Part shown: one piece after another, positions 50,341-64,000 of the stretch | Numbering within the stretch: position 1 is the first letter of the stretch | How the letters are laid out: each line of letters starts with the position of its first letter | Assembly: GCA_951799445.1 (NCBI GenBank) | Contig: OX637287.1 | Location: 43,429,724-43,493,723 of the forward strand | Length of the DNA: 64,000 nucleotides | Reading direction: 5' to 3' | Source: Pseudisothecium myosuroides | Lineage: Eukaryota; Streptophyta; Bryopsida; Hypnales; Lembophyllaceae | The notes under the pieces: generated by a model | The model's input: the letters and a program-made list of their open reading frames with translations, nothing else | Databases searched by the model: none | Told to the model about the DNA's origin: nothing | Program-made: the position numbers and the translations under genes

Positions 50341-50383
50341 GCTCACAAGCTCATGCTCGCACGCTCACAAAATAGCAACCCTG
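50341..50383 (-). repeat. Right terminal inverted repeat of the transposon
   Basis: Read inverted it starts CAGGGTTGCTATTTTGTGAGC and matches the left end at 38 of 43 positions. GCTCACA repeats continue inward to about 50325. Confidence 0.9.
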
Positions 50384-51167
50384 CCGATTGTACAATATAC
50401 TAGTAATTAAATTTAGTGTTATGGTGCCTTTAGTGTGACTGACCCTATCATGGAACTCATTCTAATTCTTGTTTAGTTGACAATTTGTATTCATGTTGGA
50501 AACTAATTTAGTATAGGGTGAACTATCTAGGTCCTAATTTAGTTTTTTTGGTGGAAATTTAGTTGAAAAGTAGTGTTCATATTGACATTTAGGGTTGGTA
50601 ACATTAATGGTGTTGTTGCCATTTAGTATTAGAGTTTATATTTAGTGTTGCAAACACTAAATTTCATTATTAGTGTAGTAGGATGGAAAGAAAAAAAGAA
50701 AGAAAATTAATTCCAACCTAGGTAGATTTTTGAATGTAACATACATGAAAATTTAGGTTAGAAATGAAACTTTTAATTCTTTGGCTCCAATTTTGGTATT
50801 GTTGATAGGAAAGACTTTAAGATAAGTATATCGAGAAGTATATCCAAAACTAACCAAAAAAAAATTGTCACTATATATGTGATTATTATACCTAGAGATA
50901 TCAAATGTACAACAATAGTGTGTACTATTGGTTTTGGGTGCATTGTTGGTTCTAGATTTACTTACTTTATTAACCATATAAGTGCTTTAAATTGTGCTAA
51001 GTGTGAAATCATGTAATGTGTTGATATTTATTTTCTTGCAATTGATTTTTTTTTACCACAAAAAAATTGTTCAAAATTTTAGATGGTGCAAGTTTCTAGA
51101 TTGTAACACTTGGAAAATGGCCTATAATTCATCTATATAGTGAATGAATCAAATACTTGAAACTTAA

Positions 51168-52180
51168 AGTCCTAAGGCCATTTTTCCATCAAAAACCATT
51201 CAAAACTGCCATTTCTATTGCAAAGAGCAAAATCCTTTAAAAATAGTTTTTTTTCCTATCTAAATGTAGGCGTGTGTATTAGACTAGTGTAAGAATGTTT
51301 AGACAAAATTCCAAAACCTTTGCAAGTATAGATTGCAAGATATTTGCATTTAAAGTGATGAAAACAAATTTTTTTGTATCTTGCTAGATTAGATTTTTTG
51401 CTTTGAATCTTTTCTAACTTAAAAATTTTGCACTATTGATTTTGAGTTTCTAATTTTTTTATATTGAATAATTGACTAGTGTAAGAATGTGTAGAAATTC
51501 CAAAACCTTTGCAAACGTAGATTGCAAGATATTTGCATTTATAGTGATGAAAACAATTTTTTTTATATTTTGCTAGATTAGATTTTTTTGCTTTGAATCT
51601 TTTCTAACTTAAAAATTTTGCACTATTGATTTTGAGTTTCTAATTTTTTATATTGAATAATTGAGTTGAGAGTCTAGGAAAAAAAAATTCAAAAAAACTC
51701 TTAATTTTCACTTATTAGAAATTTATTAGTTCTAGTAAGAAATCTTAACCTTGTAAATTTTTTTTTTGTTAAAATTGTTAAAATTGAATTCGGAAATGAA
51801 TTCTACAACCATTTTTTCAAAAAAATCCTTTAATTACCGCCAAAACAAAATTGTCCAAAACATTACCATAATAAACCTAGTTGGAATGGATCAAAGCTTC
51901 CCTTATAGGTAAAAATACAATCTACAAGAAATAAATTTTTTAATATTTTAAGTTTATGTTTATATAGGAAATTTGTTTTTGCCTGCTAAACTAAAATTTA
52001 AGTTTATTATGCTATAAACTTTTGCTCTTAGAGAGTGATTAAAATAAAAATTATATTTCCTAAAAACCAATGTGTTTTTTCTATCTTTCCAAAAAGTTGT
52101 AGAAAATCATGACAAATATTGAAACTGTAGGAGTCTGTCCAAAATTCATTGTCTCCCAAGTGGGCAATGAGACTTTAGGG
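51168..52180. mobile_element. TTAA-type element, family A, diverged copy
   Basis: TTAA at 51164-51167 precedes AGTCCTAAGGCCA, and GACTTTAGGG followed by ATAA marks the right end. Internal blocks such as CATTCAAAACTGCCATTT, GATTGCAAGATATTTGCATTT and GGAATGGATCAAAGCTTCC appear in the same order as in 31286-32208. A tandem duplication of about 190 bp lies within it. Confidence 0.55.
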
Positions 52181-52642
52181 ATAAACTACCTTCTTGTATC
52201 CTTTTCATCTATAATTTATTAGGACTTTAGCTTTTCAAACTCCTTCGCTTCATCAAAGGTGCATTAGAATATGATTGTTTGAAATTTGACACTTAATTAG
52301 ATTTTTTTCTTTTGCAATATTATTGGATTTAAAAAAAATCTTTTACAAATTATAAAAAATAAAAAATGCTGAAAAGCGATATTGTTAAAATCAAAAGACT
52401 ATAATTTATAAACTTGTAAATCCAAAATCTTCTAAATAAATCTCTATTTCTATTTCAAATTTACAAATATATATAGAGACTATAATTTTACAAACTATAA
52501 ATCATCAAATCAATCAAAAGTTTCAAAATTTATAATTTTTCTAGATTGATAGCTTTGAAATTATGAAATTTTAACATTTAAAAATCCAAAATCTTCAATT
52601 GGTACAAAAAACAGCAGAGCTCTTGTAATATATATATATATA

Positions 52643-52914
52643 CATTAGAAGAAATTTGAGGGCTGCAAAGGGCCGTTTCAGGGCTGTTCCCGCAGTTGGG
52701 AACAACCAGAATATAAAAAAATTAATAAATTAATAAAAATTAATTAAAAATTAATTGAAAAAAACTGAAAAAAATATTGAAAAAAATATTTTTTTTATTA
52801 TTTTCTGACGTGGCACTCGGGTGACCACATTAGATTACTGTTCCCAGCGCGTTCCTAAAGTTCCCAGGGCCTGAGAACTCGCAGTCTCTTGGAGGCCTCA
52901 AAAATCCTCTAATG
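52643..52914. mobile_element. CACTA-like MITE (272 bp)
   Basis: Ends CATTAGAAGAAATTTGAGG and, inverted, CATTAGAGGATTTTTGAGG. The left end shares its outer 16 bases with the MITE at 6994-7160. Inserted in a TATATA tract, so the target duplication cannot be read exactly. The middle is an AT tract between two GC-rich arms containing GGGCTGTTCCC-like and GTTCCCAG motifs. Confidence 0.6.
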
Positions 52915-54218
52915 TATATAATCACCTTGAATCATTTTATCAATATTAAATTCATAAATAAATATGCGCCTCAAATAACTTTTCAACTTTTGAGAGTCAA
53001 GCTATTTATTTGTCTAAGTATTTATTATAATGTGCATACAATTGTAATGTTATTAAAAATAAATAAAATGCATTGTGAGTGAAAAATACACACAAAAATG
53101 TCAACAAATGTGCTTAAAAAAATTATGTAATATATAAAAGGACACACAAATTATGGACCTTCAATCATGTGGATTCAAATTTTATGGCTTTAGTTAGTGT
53201 CCTATTCTTCAAAATATAAAAACATTAAAAAATATCACCTAAATCATTTCAAATCTAAAGGTCATCATTAGAATTTAAACATTGCAAATTACTAATAATT
53301 TTAAGCAAATGATAAAGTGGGATTTTTAGCAGTTTAGACTCTTTTAAATGGAATTGTCTTGTTCTCAATGTTCTCTACAAAATATTCAAAATAAACACCA
53401 CACTCCTTGAAGTAATTATATTCATGGAACTACCTTAAACCTAAAAACTTTATTTCATCATTCAAATAAGTTTACAAAAGTGCTTTACAACAACCTATCC
53501 TTTACAAATTAAAATCCTTGCATAGAATGTAATCATCAAATATATTATTTTGGTGCAATAAAACAATCAATTTTTATATATTTGTATATGTCTATAATAT
53601 TTTAACAACTTTAGAGGTTTGAAAAGATATGGAAAGCACCTAATGATACAAAAAGACTCACTATAGGTTTTATATACATTGTGCTTTTCTAAATCTTTCA
53701 AGTATATATTAGAATTTTTAAATTCTAAATTAATTTTAAAACATATTTATATTGCAATTGGAGTTAATTTTGATTTGTGTAATTGTAGCAAAAAATATCA
53801 AAGTTCATTAATTTTGATATTAATAATAACACATTCAAATGAAATTTAATTTATAAAATATTAAACATAATTTTTCAAATATAAATATAAATGAATTTTA
53901 ATGTCAAAGTTTAGTACAAGAAATAATATTGATTTTATTTCTTTCAAATCATCATTGCGATTACTTTGGATATGCATTGATACATCAAATTTGCACTAAT
54001 TTTTTTTTTAAAACTTATTTTTTTTGAAGATCAATAAAATATCTATTATTGAATCAATATTCAAAATATACAAGCTGGCACAAAAATTCAATTCAAGTGC
54101 ATTATCAGGGTTGGTGGAATTAGTTGAAAAAAGTCTTTCAATACAAAAATATAGTGGAGGAAACATAAAAGATAGGCCTCAAGAAGGGCACAACAACAAG
54201 GCTTGTTGCAAAGAAAAT

Positions 54219-55322
54219 ATGGCCTTAAAAGGAGCAGCATTACAAAATTATAATTCTGAACTTGTACATCGTATGAATCAAAATCTCTTAAATCTATTTA
54301 TTGTCAATTGAATCTTTATGTTTTTATGATAATTTTTGAAAATGTAATTTATATTTCCTTGAATAAACAATTCATATTATATTGATATTATATTTACAAT
54401 GGTTTATTTGTGTATAATATTTTTGTTTATACAATTGTAGATTTGTGGTATTAGACTAATATATTAATGAAAATCCATGTCTTCTTAAGCCTAAATATTT
54501 AAAACAATAATTTAACAAACAATCTTTTTTAAATTAATTTAAAGTTTTTAATATATAATGTAAAATGCGAAATACATTCATTAATAGGCATTGAAGAATT
54601 ACGTGAGAAAAGAGATGAAATTAAGAAGATTTTGCAAGTTGAAGAAGAAGAAAAAGCAAACATCCAAAAGGATTTGGTAATATTGACCAAAAGACTTGCT
54701 GAAATAGATGATTCTTTATCAAGAAAATATGCATATACAAACGAATATGATAAAACCATTCATGAAGTTGAGGCAGCATATTCAAAGGTGTGTAATGTTT
54801 ACTTTCTGTCATTTAAAAACAAATATTTATAATACTTTTGATTTCAACACAATTAGTCAAGTTTACTAAATTACTTATAAATTAAAATATCATGATAATA
54901 CTCACCTTTTTGTTTGTAAGAAGTTTTTAGTGAGAATCCTTTTTACTAATATAAATTAATATTTTTATTGGAAATTTTGAAACTTGAAATTTACAAAACA
55001 TGTAATCACAAATATATAAAAGGATGTTCAAAAACCACACTTTGTTGATTAATAATTTATACTTTGTAAAATGATACAAATGATAAAAAATATTTTTAAG
55101 AACAATGAAGTGTCTTGAGTTGCATTTATAATCAACCAAACTGTAAATTTTGATCATTTATAAATGAATAGCATATTTTAAGCAACCACAAAAATCTACA
55201 AATACACCAAAATGTGATTGTAATTTATGATATTGAACTTGAAATTGCAGATTTTGGAAAGCTCACAAGCTTTATTGCATGTTCTTAAAAGCGAAACAAT
55301 TCAAATTTCAAACAAAAGATGA
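54219..55322 (+). CDS. DIP13: SSNA1/DIP13 microtubule-associated basal-body protein, 3 exons
   Basis: Small coiled-coil protein of centrioles, basal bodies and axonemes (human SSNA1, Chlamydomonas DIP13), which assembles into filaments along microtubules. Exons: 54219-54270, 54588-54787, 55251-55322, all GT-AG, 107 residues. Diagnostic stretches are MALKGAALQNYNSELVH at the start, IEELREKRDEI, EVEAAYSKILESSQALLHVLK near the end. Nearly the whole protein is helical coiled coil. Codons are strongly A/T-ending, unlike the genes in the first 25 kb. It is slightly shorter than animal SSNA1 (about 119 residues) at the C-terminus. A role in sperm flagella is inferred from the family. Confidence 0.9.
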
Positions 55323-58300
55323 GGTTTGAATGTTGTGAAATTAGAATAGAAAGTTTTGTGAATATCATTTTAATGAGATTTATTTCATAAATCTTTGTCA
55401 TTTATAATCTATGGTTAAAAAGAATATTGATTTGTCTCTTAAATTAAAATTAAATTTGTGTTTGAAATCATTAGAATCTTACAAGCTAACTTTAGAATAG
55501 ATCTAAATTAGTGGAAACATTTATAGAAATTTTTAATTTTTTTTCCGTAATCTTATAAATTTTTGCATAATTTTTTTTATAAATAGAAATTAGTCATATT
55601 TTTAGAAATTAGATTAAATCCATCAATTCTATTAGAATTATCCAAAATATTTTAGAAGTCTTGTTTGAAAAAATGGTTGAAAAAATGATTATTTTGTTTT
55701 TTGTAATGCTGACATTCATCTTAACTGCATTACACTAATTAAGTACAATGATTTAAATCAAGCCAATTTATCATACTTAAAGAATTAATAATGACTACAA
55801 AAGAAAAATTTATCAAAATCCAAAGGCATTTTCTTCTTCAAGAACCACTTAGAAACCATTCAAAACTACCAATTTTATTATATTGATAAAAAAAACTTAC
55901 ATGATGAATATCTAACTATATGATCTTATACTACACTTATATGAGAATGTGGTAAAAAATTTGTGAAGTTTGACTTTATAGATTGAAAGATAGTTGCATT
56001 CACAATTTCTTTTTAGTTTTTTTTGGCCTTATCCTAGAATTTTAGATGACTTTGAATGCCATTTATGAACAATTTTTGCTCTAAAAACTTTAAATTAAAA
56101 AAATTATCATAATCAGTGTGGGCCTTGAAGATGCTTACTTTGAATATAGAACTACATATTCATCTAGGCCTCCTATAGAGAAACATGCCCACAAAAATTA
56201 GTGACTTTAAGACCATGCCAAACTCTAATGTCATTGAAAAATAATTAGATTGCCATACATCATCCAATAATTGAAACATAAATGATACAATGGTATTGGA
56301 GATTTTGAAATTCATAGTTTATTTATAATAACTTTGGAAGGTAAATTGAAAGTTTATGCCTAAGTCATAATCCTATATTGGACCACAAAATTCAAATAAT
56401 AGACATCGAAAATACCACATGCAAACAAACAAAAAATCACACGATCATTATGTATACATTGTGGAGGAAACAATTGCTAAAAATCCTTGTGAAAAAATAT
56501 ACTAACATTTTGAATGCCTCGTCAATAGATATTTTTGTGAAAAACTTGAAAGCATACTTTCCTTCAATATAAAAATTTATTTCCATACGACGGGCAATAA
56601 GTCTTTGGTCTTATATATATATTACAAATCTTGAGCCAACATTGCAAACCACACATGGACTTTGCACACGCTTGTGATGGGATACTTCGCTAAACTTTAT
56701 TGTTTTCTTTTGCATCCAATTTATTGTGAGTGTTGCACACAACTAGGTGCAAAATTGGAGGTGACGAAGGCCCACTACCTTGCATTTGTCCACATAGATG
56801 ATGTACATATTTACACTTGACAATGCTTGTGTGCACTAAAAAAAACAAAAATCCTATGCCACCACTTATGTGACTGGATTTAGCATGGGTAAGAAGTTGG
56901 TAAATTGTTTCGCAACATCTACTCTCCAAATATATTTCATATACTCAAAGAGCACCAGGGACACGTGTCTAAGTTTCTTTACAAATTGAAACACTTCAAT
57001 GTGGAATCAATAACACTAGAAATTGACAAGGAAATTGGATAGACAATGCATGCATAGAAATTATAAGAATGGGTTCCTCATCCATGCATATAGTGGAAAT
57101 AATTTTCTTAGAATTGTGCATGCATTAGTCCAATGTGCTAAGCATTTCTAGATAATGCTTTTGTATTTTCAATGCATCAAGGAGTCCTATACCAATTGCA
57201 CATGTCTACTCCTCTAATAAATCTGTGAATAAACCTATGCTAGAGAAAAGTTGCCCATAACTATGACATGCTCCTTGCTCTTGTTTAGTGTCACTAATGG
57301 CAAGACTACATTGTAGACCAATTGTATCTAACAATAGCCCCCTGGATCACATTGTGTATGTAATTTTTTATAGACAATAAGATTTTCTTATAATAAACTT
57401 CAAAAATTCCTACAAACTTTGATTTTGAATCCGCAATGCACCAAATTTAAAAACCCCACTTTTGAAGCTTCTACGGTATGTATTGTCATGTTAGATAGCA
57501 TATGCCTTTATAATGGATAATCATTTTGTTTATTGTTGCAAATTTACCAACCTACCATTAGTACCATGCTTTTTGGCAATTTCCCTTGGGATCAACTATA
57601 TTGTGAGAGGGCAATAAAGAAGGAAAGAAATTGAGTTGAATTTGCTTTGGTTTATGAAGTTGAGGTGCAAATCTTGAAATAGTGGGAGACAAGTTGGTGT
57701 ATAATTTTATAGGTGAGTTGATCTTATTTAGTAAAATTAGAGAAATGTAGGTGTTAATGCCTGATGTAGGTGGTACAAATTTCATCATTGGCATTAAAGA
57801 GGTCATCCAATTCAATCTTTATGGCTATTGTGGATTTGAGGACACTTTATTAAATATATATATACAAATATCTTTGTGTAAAATTTGCATTAATTTTGGC
57901 AAATTTTAGGTCAATTTTAGTATTGTTTGATAGTTGTGCCTTGCCAAGTTCCACCATGAAGAGTGAATGTGCCAAATTAGAGCAACCAAAATGGTGGAAT
58001 TTGCTTTAGTAGAACATACACTAGCCCCACCCAAGCAACGTTGCCATGCCAGAGCAAATTCTGCTTGCTTGCAGGATGTTCCCCTCCACCCTCCCCGATG
58101 GTTTGTACAATTGTTGATGAGGGGGCCTTTACCTATCGAAAGCCCACTATTGACTAGCCAAGCCCAAGTCTCCCCTAGCTTTTGTCCAATTTGTCTGCCT
58201 CCTTTCTACCCTATAAAAAGTTAAGGCAGAAGGCTTTGTCCGAGGTGTCCTCTCTATTTTTTTTTTAAAATTACAATTTTTTGGGTCATTTTAGTACACT

Positions 58301-60985
58301 GTCATGCGCAATTCAGGACCTTGCAATTCTTAAATTTTTTTTTTTAAGCCACTATTCCATGCTGTCCAAGAACAAATGGCTATTTCTAAGGCTCACTCTT
58401 TTTGTAATGCATTTTGTATTTATGCAAAAAATTTAGGATTTTCTTATGCATTTTAAAAATTTCAAAAGCATATAAAAGATTATATAATTATCCTAATTTA
58501 GTTTTTTAATGCCTTAGATCATTTTTTCATATAAATTTTTAAAATTTGTACTATACAAAAAGTGTAAATTTTATAATTTATTATTAATACATGATGTGAA
58601 GGTAAATGTTTTACTAATTCATACAATAAAAAACCACTTATACATTACATATAATCAATATATCATTGGATTTAAAAAAAATTAAATTTAAGCTATAATA
58701 AATAATATTTTATATGACTTTTTTGAAATAATCATATGAACTCCTGAATAGCTTAAAGATTCAATTTTTTTTTTCATCAAAATTTTTCTTGCAAACCATA
58801 TTTTGAATCCATTCCATCAATTTTTTATAAACTCTTCAACAATTATACTTGTAGTTTATTTGAAATATTTATAATTTTAGGTTATAATTTTAGAATAATC
58901 AATAATTTGTGACATGATTAATTCTAAAAAAAGACATCATCCACAAACCATTAATATACCTTTAATTTTAGTGTCATCATTATATTACTCATCTAAATTG
59001 CACATTAGCATGATTGCAAAAAACAATTGTTCTGTTTGTTTCATTTCTTTCAATATTCATGGATTTTTTCTATAATACCAATGTGTAGAACTTTAAGAAC
59101 AGTGTCCCCTATGAAGATTAACAGCTTAAGGATCAAACATTCAAATTCAAAAAATAGATGAACACAAACTTGTTCCAAGCACACAAAGCCATATTTTTTC
59201 ATCCATTGAAATGTTTGTAGATTCTTGTGTTTTTAATACTTGTACATTCTACATTTTCAAGTTTTCTTTTAAAATATTCTATAGTTCAAGGGTGCTAGGT
59301 ATGTTTGACCTAAATTAATAACTTTTCTAGTTCAAAAATGACACATATAAAAAATTTGATTCAATAAATTCAATAAAATAAAAAATTCAAAAAATAACCT
59401 TATTTAGAACTTAAAGATTGAATTTAAAAATAAGAATCCTTTGAAAAGTACAAATATTCAATCAATAATCAACTTTACAAGGAATTTTAGATTTTAGACT
59501 TCAAATATTATTGAAAATTATTGGCTAGTATAGTAGTAGATCTAACCACATGTTATGATCTATACAATATAGATCATACTTTATAAATTTTGTTTAAGAT
59601 CATCATTGCATTATTATTCTAAGATGTATTTTGTAAAGCATTATTTTTCTAAGATGTATTTCATAAAGCATTATTTTTACAATTTTGGAAATCAACTATC
59701 CTTTGGTCTTTAAGGGAGATAAACATAAAATAATTTTTTATTATAAGATTAGAATAAATTTCTAAATAGTGGAAATAAAAAAGTGATTTTAAAAAAAAAT
59801 CTGCATTTTGAAATTGAAATTTATAAAAAATAGAAATATAATTAAATTAAAATAATAATAATTTTCCTATTGAAACAAATTCTATAAAGGTCATTCACTA
59901 CAAGAATCACCAAAATATTTTTGCCTATGTTTCAAAATTCATGTTAAAAAAAACCTCACTTTGTAAATTTTCATTCAACATAAAATTAATTATTAAAAAA
60001 TTCCTCTTCACTGTAGTTTCCAATCTATTTAAAATTTGTGTCTCCCAAATTTCAATTCCAAATTCCTTATAATGGAGCCTCAATAGAACTACCAAATTCT
60101 AAAACCAAAAATGTGATATGTTTTAAAAATAAATATTTTCCACCAAATTATTTTAAAAAAAGAATCAAAATAATTGTTTATGTTTAAAATAGTCGTATAC
60201 ACCTTACTTTGAATTTTAACTAGATTAAATCATTGTTTTAAAAAGAAAATCATCAATTAAGCATCAATTGAAAAACACTATGGCACTTAAGGTGTGATAA
60301 AAAATATTAAGTTTTTGTTTCAATTACCAATTATGACACATTAATACATTTTTGCTAAAATTTTGTGAATTTCAATTTATTTTTATTATGGTCACAAGTA
60401 ACTTAATCTTTTACCACCCAGCTATGGTTGTTGTCTATAGTTGTTGCCTATGGTTGTTGTCTGAAATGGACACTTCTCAACCAATGCAGAGAATGAGTTT
60501 TCCATGGCGTCAATTTCTACAAAAAGAACAGAATTCATTGTTTTGATTGATTGATACCTTTGAGGTTTATCGAAGGTGATTTCTGAATTAGATTTTTGGG
60601 GACTACATTTTTAGATTATAACGTTTGACCTTGGGTGTTTTCACGTTTTCCTTGCTTTTTTAGAAGACAAAGAACATCCTTTAGGCAATGAGGGGTTAAT
60701 ATATTTATATTTGAAACTTATACTTTACTACAGTAAATAACTTTCTAACAACTATTGGTTTTAATATAGTGCCTTCTTGTAACAATATCTTTATCATTCT
60801 CTCATGTTCATTGTTTCTTTTTTTCTTATTTATAATTATAATTTCTATAACAATTTCTTTTTACATAAATCAGTTCATTCATAGTTATCACTAAAGGCAC
60901 AAATTTAAAATCAAAACCAAAAATTTCATGGATACCTAATTTATGAAATTGACATTGATATTTTGAATGACTTTGTAGTGAAACC
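55323..60985. other. AT-rich intergenic region with one decayed element
   Basis: About 5.7 kb without a recognisable gene. It includes a family B TTAA-type element (59122-59718), a fragment resembling the left part of family A (about 55810-56200, CCATTCAAAACTACCA block), and a moderately GC-rich patch near 58020-58250 with no convincing ORF. I saw no tRNA or other RNA gene. Confidence 0.5.
59122..59718. mobile_element. TTAA-type element, family B, diverged copy
   Basis: TTAA (59118-59121) precedes CAGCTTAAGGATCAAACATTCA, which aligns with the left end of 3537-4104. The right end GGTCTTTAAGGG is followed by a degenerate flank. Shared internal blocks in order include TTTTTTCATCCAT, GATTCTTGT, AATATTCTATA-TTCAA and TTGGTCTTTAAGGG. 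Confidence 0.55.
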
Positions 60986-62243
<1,258 letters not shown>

Positions 62244-64000
62244 AATATAAATTTTACATATTCTTTAGAATTTTCATTTTAGCCCTCTAATGATTACAAA
62301 AATTTAAAAATAGAAAGCCATTTTTCCATGTTGAAAGACCTTGAATTGTTCAAAATTTTAAAATTGCCACATATTTAGTATAGACAATTATTATGGCTTT
62401 TTGTATCAATTTGATTTACATAAGAATGTATTTTTTGCACAAAATAATGCCCTATTTTTTAGATTCAAAAGCTCAACAATCCATTGAATAAACATTTTTT
62501 GAATTTAATCAATGATATAGACTATTAGATGTTGTTTTGTAAAGAATGAATTGTAATAGCAATTGTATTAAGTGAGTTATTAATGAATGTAATTATACTT
62601 GTAATAATTATTTTTGATTTCAAGGAATTCAAAATTTTAAACTTTATTCATTCTAATAATTAATTATTTCAAAATTACCTTCAAATAGCTTTCTAAAAAT
62701 TTAAATAGAATGTAAATGAATACCACACAAATGTATAAATTCATTTTCCATATCCATCCATCTATATATACATATGAAAAATAACATATTATAAAGGGAG
62801 AAATGATTTGTTATTAATGTGCAAACAATGTCTATCTTACTTGTTTATGATATTCAATCCTATCAATTTTTTAGAAATTTAGAAATTTATAATGAGACTT
62901 TAAGAATTATGTTTTATTACTTCATTCTAAAATAATTAAAATTTAAAAAGTTCTATACAATAAAGTTTTTTCTAATATTTGACAAAGGATTGATTTTGAT
63001 TTTCTAATTAATTACAAAAATTAGATGGTATTGTAATTGTTCTTCATCAATATTTTACAATATTTGCATTGAGTTTTTAAGTTCTTTTAGGTCAAAATTA
63101 GTTTAACCAATTTTTGAAGTGACCTTTGGGATTTCTATGTTGACATAGACAAGGTCCGACCAGTTTATGACTATGGGGGGGCCTTTGAAGCCACGACTAA
63201 AGTTTAAGTCATGATTGGAATGATCAATGGAATGAAGCCTAGACAAAATAAAACCAAGGACAAAAATGGTAGAATGAACCTAAGACAAAAATAATGAAAT
63301 TTTGAAGTTACAAAACTAAATATGCCGAAGTATGTCAAGTGGTTGGCCAAGCCAAAATTGCATTGACTCTAGTTTAAAATTAGATTTGCAAAAATGAGGT
63401 TATAGATTTAAAGAATACAAAAATTTCAAAAAAACGCTATATCAAGAAAACCTCATTTCAAATCCATTCCACAAAATTTTATTCAAAAAATGATAATGAA
63501 TCAAATTGTAATCAAATTTAGAAGGAATTTTGAAATTTTCTTCTCAAAATTTATAAAAAAATATTGGTGTTAGTATTGGTGAATCTAATCATATGGATGG
63601 AATCTAAAACTCAAAATCTAAAACTCAGAATCTACAACTTTTGTTCGTATATAAATTCCAATATTTTCTTCTACATAATACATTACAACATTTAATTTTT
63701 CTCAAATCATCAATTCTGGAGAATTCTCTGTATCTTTGGAGGTTAAACATCTTACTATATAAACTCATTTTATTCTGCAAGAATATTGATATTGATTATA
63801 TGATTTGTTTATAGTAGGGGTAGTCACACCTTCTTCACCCTATTCTCAATCTTTAGAATATGGAGATGTGGGGATCTTGCATTCGCTTTCTATGGCCTCC
63901 AGAGGTCCCATTCTTTGAAGATTGAGAATGGCCATTCTTCTTCTTTGAAGGTGAAGAATGGACATGAAGAAGATTTAGCGAGCAAAGTATATTCTCACTT
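62244..64000. other. AT-rich region downstream of 14-3-3
   Basis: No gene recognised to the window edge. About 63480-63742 resembles the right half of the family B TTAA-type element (AGAAGGAATTTT, CATATGGATGG-like and CTTTGGAGG followed by TTAA). The rest is low-complexity A/T sequence plus the 3' UTR of 14-3-3. Confidence 0.5.

Larger units (their letters stand above)
37403..50383. mobile_element. 12,981-bp Mutator-like transposon carrying a ParB-methyltransferase gene
   Basis: The ends are inverted repeats starting CAGCGGTGCTATT (left) and, inverted, CAGGGTTGCTATT (right); over 43 bp, 38 bases match. A perfect 10-bp direct repeat, CCGATTGTAC, lies immediately outside (37393-37402 and 50384-50393), a target duplication in the size range of Mutator-like elements. 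Inside are a transposase-like gene with a SWIM zinc finger on the minus strand (38068-41874), a small ORF (42423-42755), an array of palindromes (43488-44930), and a large multi-exon gene on the plus strand (44986-49402) encoding a ParB-like plus amino-methyltransferase-like protein. Both large genes carry lesions, so this copy is probably non-autonomous now. Subterminal GTGAGC repeats at both ends may be transposase binding sites. Confidence 0.9.
50394..54218. other. Very AT-rich region with decayed MITEs
   Basis: About 3.8 kb without a recognised gene before SSNA1. It holds a diverged family A TTAA-type copy (51168-52180) and a CACTA-like element (52643-52914). A direct duplication near 51285-51400 and 51475-51600 is visible (shared GACTAGTGTAAGAATGT and GATTGCAAGATATTTGCATTT). 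The remainder is low-complexity A/T sequence. Confidence 0.6.

Noticed and set aside
37403..50383. hAT superfamily for the large transposon, because the ends start with CAGGG
   Set aside because: hAT elements make 8-bp target duplications; here it is 10 bp, and the transposase has a SWIM finger, which fits Mutator-like elements better.
56370..57350. Possible retrotransposon fragment
   Set aside because: I could not find a reverse transcriptase, integrase or protease motif in any frame, and no long terminal repeats were visible.

Overview
This is a window of AT-rich nuclear DNA from a land plant. Every confident gene is a plant-type, intron-rich gene: adenosine kinase, Spc24, DNA primase small subunit, a plastid-targeted DUF2358 protein, 14-3-3 and a SERF-like protein. 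An SSNA1/DIP13 basal-body gene suggests a lineage with flagellated sperm (bryophyte, lycophyte or fern; a moss-like plant is my guess, not proven). Exon joins were read by eye from splice signals, with phase and codon counts checked.

Layout: 0-25 kb is a gene-bearing euchromatic segment: SERF-like (+, 1.1 kb), adenosine kinase (+, 8.6-12.2 kb, 12 exons), Spc24 (+, 15.6-17.8 kb, 5 exons, two non-canonical introns) and DNA primase small subunit (-, 19.7-24.4 kb, 16 exons). At 25.1-28.7 kb lies an 18-copy higher-order tandem array. At 28.7-33 kb there are nested MITE-like elements, including a Stowaway-like insertion whose empty site is also in the window. At 33.5-36.1 kb is the DUF2358/NTF2-like gene (-). 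A 1.1-kb foldback element follows at 36.3-37.4 kb.

The main find is at 37.4-50.4 kb: a structurally complete DNA transposon of 12,981 bp. It has 43-bp terminal inverted repeats (38/43 matching) and a perfect 10-bp target-site duplication. It carries two divergent genes: a Mutator-like transposase with a SWIM zinc finger (-), and a roughly 1,000-residue multi-exon protein (+) joining a ParB-like domain to a circularly permuted DNA amino-methyltransferase-like domain. Upstream of the second gene are 13 regularly spaced copies of a short palindrome. Both genes carry a few nonsense or frameshift lesions, so this copy looks recently dead, but the architecture is clear.

From 50.4 kb to the end the DNA is very AT-rich and dense in decayed MITEs, with two intact genes of AT-rich codon use: SSNA1/DIP13 (+, 54.2-55.3 kb) and 14-3-3 (+, 61.0-62.2 kb). 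Several dispersed short elements flanked by TTAA (piggyBac-like) occur across the window.

The host genes are ordinary housekeeping functions (nucleoside salvage, kinetochore, replication priming, signalling, basal body) and show no functional clustering. The internal logic lies in the transposon, where a transposase, a candidate DNA-modifying protein and a palindromic array travel together.
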